Below, in pieces: positions 1-6,221 of a stretch of 12,137 nucleotides of DNA. Source of the DNA: Spirochaetota bacterium (GTDB taxonomy: Bacteria; Spirochaetota; Spirochaetia; Treponematales; Rectinemataceae); NCBI GenBank assembly GCA_029265255.1, contig JAJUJQ010000026.1, positions 1 through 12,137 on the forward strand, written 5' to 3'. The position numbers and the translations under genes are program-made. Position 1 is the stretch's first letter. Each line of letters starts with the position of its first letter. The notes beneath the pieces were generated by a model that had not been told where the DNA came from, searched no databases, and saw only the letters and a list, made by a program, of their open reading frames with translations.

Positions 1-2265
1 ATATCATATTCCTGCGACATCACCTACGGCACAAACAACGAGTTTGGCTTTGACTACCTCCGCGACAACATGGTCTGGTCCCTGGACCAAAAGGTTCAGC
101 GGGGACACGCCTACTGCATCATCGATGAAATAGACTCCATTCTCATTGATGAAGCACGCACGCCTCTCATCATTTCGGGCCCGGCAGACGACGACACCTA
201 CAAGGTCAACGAAGTCAACCGCTTGGCCATGTCGCTCGTCGAAGTGAAGAAAAATCCGGAGACTGGGGAATATCCTGACGAGACCAAGGGAGAGGTACCC
301 GAGGGGGACTTCAAGATCGACGAAAAATCGAAGCGCGTGATGTTCACGAGCGAAGGCATGAACCACATAGAATCGCTCCTTCAGAAGCGTGGGCTCATCA
401 AAGGGAGTCTCTTCGAGCCGGAAAATTTTGAGTTTGTCCACTACTTTACGCAGGCAGTCCGCGCCCAGCACCTGTTCAGCAAGGATGTCGACTATGTCGT
501 CCAGGATAATCAGGTGCAGATCGTCGACGAGTTCACCGGCCGCATCCTCCACGGCAGGCGCTATTCGGACGGTCTGCACGAGGCAATTGAAGCTAAAGAA
601 CGAATAAAGATAGCGCGCCGCAACCGCACGTTGGCCACGATCACATTTCAAAATTACTTCAGATTGTATAAAAAACTAGCCGGAATGACAGGAACCGCCG
701 ATACAGAGGCGGAAGAGTTTAATAAAATATACAATCTCGATGTAGTCGTTGTCCCCACGAACCGACCCGTCGTCCGCGCCGACGAGAATGATCTTGTCTA
801 CCTCAACGAATCCGAAAAATTCGACGCGATTCTGAATGAGATAAAGGCGCTCCACGGCAAAGGGCAGCCCATCCTGGTTGGCACGGTATCGATCGAAAAA
901 TCGGAAAAACTGTCGGCGATGCTCCTGCGCCACGGCATCAAACATGAAGTCTTGAATGCCAAAAACCATGCGCGCGAGGCGTTGATCATCGCGGAAGCCG
1001 GCGCCAAAGGTGCTGTCACGATAGCAACCAACATGGCCGGCCGAGGCACCGACATTAAGCTCGGCGGCAACCCCGAATTCCGCGCCAGACGGAGGGCAGG
1101 TACGGATGCTTCAGAAGAAACATACAAGGAAGCCTTGGCCCTCGAATACGAACGATGGACGCGTGACTACGAGGAAGTGAGGAGTCTGGGGGGACTCTGC
1201 GTCATAGGCACGGAGCGCCACGAATCGAGGCGGATCGACAACCAGTTGCGCGGACGAAGCGGCCGCCAGGGCGACCCAGGCCGTTCGATATTCTTTATTT
1301 CTCTCGACGACGATCTGATGCGCCTCTTCGGTGGAGAGAATTTCAAACAGCTCATGACGAGAGCGGGCATGAAGCCGGGAGAGCCCATCTACCACCCTCT
1401 CCTCAGCAAATCCATCGAAAGTGCACAAAAGAAAGTAGAGCAGAGAAACTTCGAAATTCGAAAACACCTGCTCGAGTACGACGATGTACTCAACAAACAG
1501 CGGAATTTCATCTACGAACAGCGGAACTCGATACTCGCCGACAACAATCTCATCCAAAGAGTGAGGGAAGCGGCCGACGAGATGCTCGAGGACCAACTCG
1601 AAATCCTCGCACAAACCATCAAAGACAGCCCCAGCAAGGCGATCCCTGATTTCTCGTCTTGGCTCTTCGGCACCTTTGGCATCGATCTTCCGGCGACAAC
1701 GGTGGCCGAGCTCTATCGATCCGGCAATCTGAAGTCTGAAGTGCAGAAGATGCTCGATCTTGACCTCGCCACAAAAGCCGAAGCGGCAGGAGTCGAACGC
1801 CTCAACTTCTTCATCCGTTTTTCCTATCTGCAGGAGATCGATGAAAAGTGGCTCGATCACCTCGAATCCATGGAAGCCTTGCGGGAGGCCGTCTATCTAC
1901 GGAGCTATGCCCAGAAAAATCCTCTCCTCGAATATAAGCTGGAGGGTTCCGATATATTCGAGTCCCTCATCCTCTCGATTCGCCACAACATCGCCTCCAA
2001 GGTCTTCCGCGTAAAAATAAAAGAAAATGCCCAAACCACAGGCACTCAAACGCCGGTGTCTTCCAGAATTGAGACGGCACAGACGAGCCATCAGTCGGTG
2101 GGGTCTTTTGCAGGAGAAATCGCCGCAGCACCCAAAGAGTCGGCGATAGCGGCGGCGGCCGCCCCCGCTTCGGTTACGGTTGTCCGCCAAGGCCAGAAAA
2201 TCGGCCGCAACGACCCGTGCCCTTGCGGCTCAGGGAAGAAATATAAATATTGTCATGGCCGATGA
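1..2265 (+). CDS. secA: Protein translocase ATPase SecA (5' end cut by window edge)
   Basis: SecA is the cytoplasmic ATPase that pushes unfolded preproteins through SecYEG. The reading frame is open from base 1, before the first ATG at 70, and begins inside the conserved TYGTNNEFGFDYLRDNM segment, so roughly 170-180 N-terminal residues, including Walker A, lie outside the window; 754 residues are present. Visible family motifs are the DEAD-type Walker B (DEID at 124-135, followed by SILIDEARTPLIISG), GMTGTA (682-699), NMAGRGTDIKLGGN (1030-1071) and the arginine-finger region RGRSGRQGDPG (1249-1281). The helical scaffold and wing follow. After an Ala-rich linker (about 2125-2175), the protein ends in the SEC-C zinc motif CPCGSGKKYKYCHG (2218-2259), which in known SecA binds SecB and phospholipid. 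It stops with TGA 27 bp before rqcH, probably the same operon. Identification is very secure. Confidence 0.98.
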   Translation: MSYSCDITYGTNNEFGFDYLRDNMVWSLDQKVQRGHAYCIIDEIDSILIDEARTPLIISGPADDDTYKVNEVNRLAMSLVEVKKNPETGEYPDETKGEVPEGDFKIDEKSKRVMFTSEGMNHIESLLQKRGLIKGSLFEPENFEFVHYFTQAVRAQHLFSKDVDYVVQDNQVQIVDEFTGRILHGRRYSDGLHEAIEAKERIKIARRNRTLATITFQNYFRLYKKLAGMTGTADTEAEEFNKIYNLDVVVVPTNRPVVRADENDLVYLNESEKFDAILNEIKALHGKGQPILVGTVSIEKSEKLSAMLLRHGIKHEVLNAKNHAREALIIAEAGAKGAVTIATNMAGRGTDIKLGGNPEFRARRRAGTDASEETYKEALALEYERWTRDYEEVRSLGGLCVIGTERHESRRIDNQLRGRSGRQGDPGRSIFFISLDDDLMRLFGGENFKQLMTRAGMKPGEPIYHPLLSKSIESAQKKVEQRNFEIRKHLLEYDDVLNKQRNFIYEQRNSILADNNLIQRVREAADEMLEDQLEILAQTIKDSPSKAIPDFSSWLFGTFGIDLPATTVAELYRSGNLKSEVQKMLDLDLATKAEAAGVERLNFFIRFSYLQEIDEKWLDHLESMEALREAVYLRSYAQKNPLLEYKLEGSDIFESLILSIRHNIASKVFRVKIKENAQTTGTQTPVSSRIETAQTSHQSVGSFAGEIAAAPKESAIAAAAAPASVTVVRQGQKIGRNDPCPCGSGKKYKYCHGR

Positions 2266-2280
2266 CGGAATGAATAAGAC

Positions 2281-2284
2281 GGAG
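2281..2284 (+). promoter_or_regulatory. Ribosome binding site of rqcH (decides its start)
   Basis: GGAG lies 8 nt before ATG 2293 but only 2 nt before the in-frame TTG at 2287. The spacing favours ATG 2293 as the true start of rqcH. Confidence 0.6.
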
Positions 2285-2292
2285 CCTTGAGA

Positions 2293-3732
2293 ATGTCGCT
2301 CAACTGCGAGGAGATCGACCTCATTCTTTCAGAGGCTCCGCTTGACGGAACGAAGATACAGAATATCCATCAGCCTTCGTTCGATTCCCTTGTGTTGGAG
2401 CTCTATGGCCATGGAACGCTCACCCATTATTTCATCAGCATCGCCCACAACGCGTGCAGGCTCCATCCTCTAAGCGCTCCGCCCCCTCGAAACGAGCGGC
2501 CACTGCGCTTTATGGAATGCCTGCGCTCCCGAATACGGGGAGGCACTATTCTCCATGCGGCACAGATTGCGAAAGATCGCATCATAAAGATTGACATCGC
2601 GAGGGCAGACGAAGATGGCCTTCCGACACGGCTCTACCTCTATGTACGGCTCTGGACCGGCGCAGGAAACGTGCTCCTCGTGTCGAACGAAGGCACCATC
2701 ATCGACGCACTCCGCCGCCTTCCTTCCAGAAATGAAGTCTCCGGCGCGCCTTTTTCCACCCCCCTCCCCCGCGACGCCGTAGGCTCCCAAACGCAGTACA
2801 CCGTCCGCGACATCCCTGGAGCCGGTCCTTTCTGGCAGCGTATCGAGCACTATTACGCGCAGTCGAGCGGCATGCTCTCCCGCGAGACGTTAATAGCCCA
2901 GGCGCGAGAGATATTTCAGCGCAAAAAGGGTGCCCTGGAGAACAGACTCTCGGTTCTTGTATCTAAACAGAAAGAATATTCACAGGCCGAGCGCTTTCGC
3001 CAAATAGGAGACATTCTCATCGCCGGCTATGAGGTCGAGACGCAGGGCGCAAAGACTTTTGCCCGCAGCTTCGATTTCTATGAGAACAGAGAGCTGCTCG
3101 TGGAGATCGACCCCAAGGCCAGCCCCGCCCAGAATGCCGCGACATACTACGAAAAATACCACAAGGCAAAGCATGGCATTGAAGAAATGAATGCGGAGAT
3201 TCACCGCTGTGAAGCTTCCATCAGGCAGCTCGACGCCTGGCTCGCGCAGGTCGAGGCAGAAACTGATCCTCTTGCCATCGCCAGGATTCTGCGCAAGGGC
3301 GGAGCCGCACGGAGCAAAGAGAAACCCCGCTATCCTTGCCAATATCTGGAATATAGGGGATGGACAATTCTCATAGGAAGATCGGGCAAGGAGAACGACG
3401 AGGTGCTACGGCATATCGTGCGAGGTTCTGATCTCTGGCTCCATGCGAGAGACTATGCCGGCTCCTATGTGTTCATACGAGCGCAGAAAAACAAATCCAT
3501 TCCGCCCGAGGTGCTCCTGGCGGCAGCCCGCCTTGCCATCTATTATTCCAAGGCCCGAAAAAACCTGGGTGGAGACGTCCACACAACCTTCGTCAAGAAT
3601 CTCCGAAGGGTTAAAGGGGGGCCTGTGGGGCTGGTGATTCCATATTTCGAGAAAAATTTATATATTACATTTACAGAGGCCCAAATCCGTGAGCTTCTCG
3701 AAGAAGACCAAGCAGAGGAGGAGACACTATGA
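2293..3732 (+). CDS. rqcH: RqcH / NFACT-family ribosome quality control protein (compact form)
   Basis: RqcH proteins bind the obstructed 50S subunit with peptidyl-tRNA and recruit tRNA-Ala to add a C-terminal alanine degron. From ATG 2293 the product is 479 residues. The N-terminal NFACT-N domain (about 1-165) contains the Asp-Arg pair needed by RqcH for tailing, in KDRIIKID (D95-R96; D97-R98 in Bacillus). A helical/coiled-coil middle follows (about 205-330), with QAERFRQIGDILIAGYE and DPKASPAQNAATYYEKYHKAK, both typical of the family. The NFACT-R (DUF814) domain covers about 350-455, with SDLWLHARDYAGSYVFI. Two oddities: the helix-hairpin-helix part normally found between NFACT-N and the coiled coil seems reduced to about 35-40 residues, and the usual GSH of NFACT-R is GSY. 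Bacillus RqcH is about 570 residues. It overlaps the next gene by 4 bp (ATGA). Alanine tailing itself is inferred. Confidence 0.9.
   Translation: MSLNCEEIDLILSEAPLDGTKIQNIHQPSFDSLVLELYGHGTLTHYFISIAHNACRLHPLSAPPPRNERPLRFMECLRSRIRGGTILHAAQIAKDRIIKIDIARADEDGLPTRLYLYVRLWTGAGNVLLVSNEGTIIDALRRLPSRNEVSGAPFSTPLPRDAVGSQTQYTVRDIPGAGPFWQRIEHYYAQSSGMLSRETLIAQAREIFQRKKGALENRLSVLVSKQKEYSQAERFRQIGDILIAGYEVETQGAKTFARSFDFYENRELLVEIDPKASPAQNAATYYEKYHKAKHGIEEMNAEIHRCEASIRQLDAWLAQVEAETDPLAIARILRKGGAARSKEKPRYPCQYLEYRGWTILIGRSGKENDEVLRHIVRGSDLWLHARDYAGSYVFIRAQKNKSIPPEVLLAAARLAIYYSKARKNLGGDVHTTFVKNLRRVKGGPVGLVIPYFEKNLYITFTEAQIRELLEEDQAEEETL
3716..3721 (+). promoter_or_regulatory. Consensus Shine-Dalgarno of the binding-protein gene
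   Basis: A perfect AGGAGG sits 7 nt before ATG 3729. It lies inside the last codons of rqcH (its acidic EEE tail), so the binding-protein gene has strong independent translation initiation as well as the 4-bp ATGA coupling. Confidence 0.8.
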
Positions 3733-4691
3733 GGCGCTTCATGGTCATCTTTATAATATTCTTATGTATCGTACATATAGCAATGGCAACTGCCGCCCCG
3801 ACAGACCCCGTAACCATCTCGGTGCTCAAAGGGCCCTCCGGCCTCAGCGGCGCATGGATGATGAGCGAGCTTGCCCGAACGAGTCCTGGAGAGTTCAGGT
3901 TCGTCACCGCCTCGAGCGCAGACATGGTCGTGGCGAAGCTTCTGAACGGCGAAATCGATGCTGGCGTGTTGCCCGTGAACGTCGCGGCCAAGCTCTACAA
4001 TGCAGGGGTCCCTCTCCAGGCACTTGCCGTGGTCGGCAATGGGATGGTGAAATTTCTGACCAACGACCCTGCGATAACAAGCCTCTCAGACCTCAGAGGC
4101 AAAACGATCTATATCGCAGGGCAGAAGGCAACCCCCGACTATTTGTTCCAGTATCTTTGCGCCCAAAAGGGCCTGATCGCTGGGAAAGATTACGTGCCGG
4201 TCTACAGTCTCGCCTATCCAGAGATCGCCGCGGGCCTGGCGAGCGGTAAGATTGCGTACGCCGTACTGCCAGAGCCCTTCGCCACTCAGGCGCTTCAGAA
4301 GAATCGCGCCATAGGGATACCGATCGACCTCACCAAAGAATGGCGAGCCGCGACGGGACAGAACGACTATCCGATGTCCCTCTTCGTCGCCCGAAAGACT
4401 CTCATCGAATTCTCTCCAAACAAAGTCAGGATACTCCTCGATTCGTACCGAGCATCCATTCAAAAAGCCATCCAAGACCCCGCAGGCACAGGAACGCTTG
4501 CAGAGAGCCTGGACCTGGGGGTATCGGCCCAAGTGGCGGCAGTGGCAATTCCTATCTCCAACTTTGTCTTCATTGAGGCCTGCCGCGCCATTCCCAGCAT
4601 CGAGGCGCTGTTGTCGGTGTTTTTGCAGTTTGATCCGGCGAGTATCGGCGGCGTCGTGCCGTCTTCAGCGTTCTATGCCCAGATCCAATAG
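3729..4691 (+). CDS. ABC transporter periplasmic substrate-binding protein, NMT1/THI5-SsuA-like
   Basis: This 320-residue exported protein looks like the solute receptor of the importer encoded by the next two genes. It starts with a signal peptide: MRR, a hydrophobic core at 4-19, and a likely signal peptidase I site near AMATAA (residues 18-23). A Cys at 13 lies in IFLC, which is a poor lipobox, so a soluble periplasmic protein is preferred over a lipoprotein. The mature part has the two-lobe layout of the NMT1/SsuA/TauA group: ADMVVAKLLNGEIDAGVLPVN (about 64-84), then SLSDLRGKTIYIAG (about 118-131), then AGLASGKIAYAVLPEP (about 168-183). This group binds thiamine precursors, alkanesulfonates, taurine, nitrate, riboflavin and others; nothing in the sequence or neighbours fixes the ligand. 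It stops with TAG 4689-4691, overlapping the permease start by 17 bp. Confidence 0.85.
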   Translation: MRRFMVIFIIFLCIVHIAMATAAPTDPVTISVLKGPSGLSGAWMMSELARTSPGEFRFVTASSADMVVAKLLNGEIDAGVLPVNVAAKLYNAGVPLQALAVVGNGMVKFLTNDPAITSLSDLRGKTIYIAGQKATPDYLFQYLCAQKGLIAGKDYVPVYSLAYPEIAAGLASGKIAYAVLPEPFATQALQKNRAIGIPIDLTKEWRAATGQNDYPMSLFVARKTLIEFSPNKVRILLDSYRASIQKAIQDPAGTGTLAESLDLGVSAQVAAVAIPISNFVFIEACRAIPSIEALLSVFLQFDPASIGGVVPSSAFYAQIQ

Positions 4692-5475
4692 CGTAAAACT
4701 ACATTCGCGCTTGTGGCGGCTTCTAGGGGTGGCCGCCTTCCTCGCGGTCTGGCAGTTGGCGGCCACCCTCATCAAAAGCAGCCTGATCCTCCCTCACCCA
4801 TGGGAAGCCGGCGTTGCCCTGTGGCAGGTGGTGCACAGAGCCGTATTTTGGACTTCTGCGGCAGGCACCATGCTGCGCGTCTTGGAAGCGTTCACCTTTA
4901 GCCTCTGTTTTGGCCTTGTAAGTGGTGCGATGAGCGGCTTCTATCCTGAGGTGAAGGCCTTCATGAGCCCTTTCATTACCGGGGTACGGGCCACACCTGT
5001 CTTGGCCCTCATTTTGCTCGCGATGTTCTGGTTCCCCTCGACGCAGGTGCCCGTCTTCAGCGCCGTGCTCATGGCCTTCCCCGTCATCTACACGTCGGCC
5101 GAAACAGGGGCTCACGCTGCGGACCAAAAGCTTGTCCAGATGGCGGAGCTCTTTCATGTGCCCACGTCAACGATTTTCTGGCAGCTCCGTGTGCCATCTG
5201 CGCTTCCCTATTTATTTTCCGGGGCAAAGAATGCGCTGGGCCTGTCATGGAAAGTCGTCGTCGCCGGAGAAGTCCTGGCACAACCACGGATGGCCCTCGG
5301 CACCGGCATGCAAGATGCCAGGCTCTCGCTTGAAACGCCGACCGTTTTTGCCTGGGCAACTGCGACGATCCTGCTCTGTGGGCTCACCGAATATTTCTTT
5401 GGACTTTTGACAACGAAGCTCAGCGCCCAATTCCAGCAGATGCAGGAAGCGCCACAGGGACGAGGCGAGCAATGA
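4675..5475 (+). CDS. ABC transporter permease, SsuC/TauC-like (BPD_transp_1)
   Basis: Inner-membrane channel subunit of the importer, 266 residues from ATG 4675. Longer forms of this frame begin at 4498, but the extra 59 residues are Arg/Cys-rich out-of-frame translation of the binding-protein gene and do not look like protein. About six hydrophobic segments are visible (roughly 15-33, 63-88, 102-120, 125-141, 180-200, 222-246). The cytoplasmic EAA loop that docks on the ATPase is at about 155-185, with AELFHVP followed by LRVPSALPYLFSGAKNALG. Only one permease gene is present, so a homodimer is expected, as for SsuC/TauC. No clear Shine-Dalgarno precedes 4675, and the start lies 17 bp inside the upstream gene, pointing to translational coupling. 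A later TTG at 4711 is possible but also lacks a ribosome site. The ATGA stop/start overlaps the ATPase gene. Confidence 0.88.
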   Translation: MPRSNSVKLHSRLWRLLGVAAFLAVWQLAATLIKSSLILPHPWEAGVALWQVVHRAVFWTSAAGTMLRVLEAFTFSLCFGLVSGAMSGFYPEVKAFMSPFITGVRATPVLALILLAMFWFPSTQVPVFSAVLMAFPVIYTSAETGAHAADQKLVQMAELFHVPTSTIFWQLRVPSALPYLFSGAKNALGLSWKVVVAGEVLAQPRMALGTGMQDARLSLETPTVFAWATATILLCGLTEYFFGLLTTKLSAQFQQMQEAPQGRGEQ

Positions 5476-6221
5476 GCCTCTCCGTAAAAAATCTTCAAAA
5501 AAGTTTTGGTTCGCTGCATGTCCTCCAAGATGTAAGCTTCGAGATGGATGACGCCTCAATCGTCGCGATTCTTGGTCCGAGCGGCTGTGGAAAAACCACG
5601 ATCTTGAACATTTTGTCAGGGATCACGCGTGCAGACTCGGGCTCTCTTGCCGGTTTTGAAGGCAAACGTTTTTCGTACTGCTTTCAGGAGCCGAGGCTCC
5701 TTAGCTGGCTCAGCGCCGAAGACAACCTGCGCTTCGCGCTGTCCTCTCTTCTTCGATCCCGTAAGCATTCTTCAAACCTTGAGTGGCGCATTGGGCGCTT
5801 TTTGCGCGAGGCAGGCCTCTTCGAATTCAAAGGGTACAGACCAAACCAGCTCTCGGGAGGAATGCAAAAACGCCTTGCCCTGGCGAGGGCATTCGCGTTC
5901 CCCTCAGACATACTGCTGCTCGATGAGGCTTTCTCCGCAGTGGACCTCAGGCAGAAAATAGAGCTCATGCGCGCCTTCCTCCGCCTGTGGGCCGACGAAA
6001 AACCGACGGTGATCGTCGTCTCGCACGATATTCACGACGCGCTTTTTCTTGCGGATCAAGTCGTGGTTTTAAGTCAGCGCCCTGCCCGCGTCGAAGGAAG
6101 GCTGCACATCGATCTTCCGCACGAAAAACGGACCTTCGCCTCTTCAGAGCTCTCGAGGTACGAGGTAGAACTTTACCGGCTCTTGGGCTTCGATCATCTC
6201 GACGGCTCCGTACAGCGCTGA
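5472..6221 (+). CDS. ABC transporter ATP-binding protein, SsuB/TauB-like
   Basis: Nucleotide-binding subunit that powers the importer, 249 residues. All ABC ATPase motifs are present: Walker A GPSGCGKT (35-42), Q-loop CFQEPRLLSWL (Gln72; the FQEPRLL form is typical of the sulfonate/taurine/nitrate/NMT1 class), signature LSGGMQKR (127-134), Walker B ILLLDE (147-152) and H-loop SHD (His185). A short C-terminal tail follows, with no extra regulatory domain. The start codon forms a 4-bp ATGA overlap with the permease; a weak GAGG (5462-5465) precedes it by 6 nt. It is the last plus-strand gene, and its final 28 bp overlap the end of the hybrid kinase gene on the other strand. Confidence 0.92.
   Translation: MSLSVKNLQKSFGSLHVLQDVSFEMDDASIVAILGPSGCGKTTILNILSGITRADSGSLAGFEGKRFSYCFQEPRLLSWLSAEDNLRFALSSLLRSRKHSSNLEWRIGRFLREAGLFEFKGYRPNQLSGGMQKRLALARAFAFPSDILLLDEAFSAVDLRQKIELMRAFLRLWADEKPTVIVVSHDIHDALFLADQVVVLSQRPARVEGRLHIDLPHEKRTFASSELSRYEVELYRLLGFDHLDGSVQR

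Noticed and set aside
1111..1860. A 249-codon open frame on the minus strand, opposite secA
   Set aside because: It mirrors conserved SecA codons and shows no recognisable motif, ribosome site or promoter.
3640..3680. AT-rich patch in the end of rqcH, considered as an internal promoter for the ABC genes
   Set aside because: TATATT is present, but no -35 hexamer at 16-18 bp could be found; the codons are plausible NFACT-R sequence.
3765..3767. Cys13 of the binding protein as a lipidation site
   Set aside because: The preceding residues IFL do not fit a lipobox (no Ala/Gly/Ser before Cys), and a good signal peptidase I site follows.
3752..3775. TATAAT-like box and the inverted repeat ATGTA-TCG-TACAT
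   Set aside because: No -35 element at proper spacing. Both lie inside the AT-rich signal-peptide codons of the binding protein and are probably chance.
4498..4674. N-terminal extension of the permease frame
   Set aside because: The residues are Arg/Cys/Ser-rich out-of-frame translation of the binding-protein gene, unlike a permease N terminus; ATG 4675 gives a normal-sized protein.
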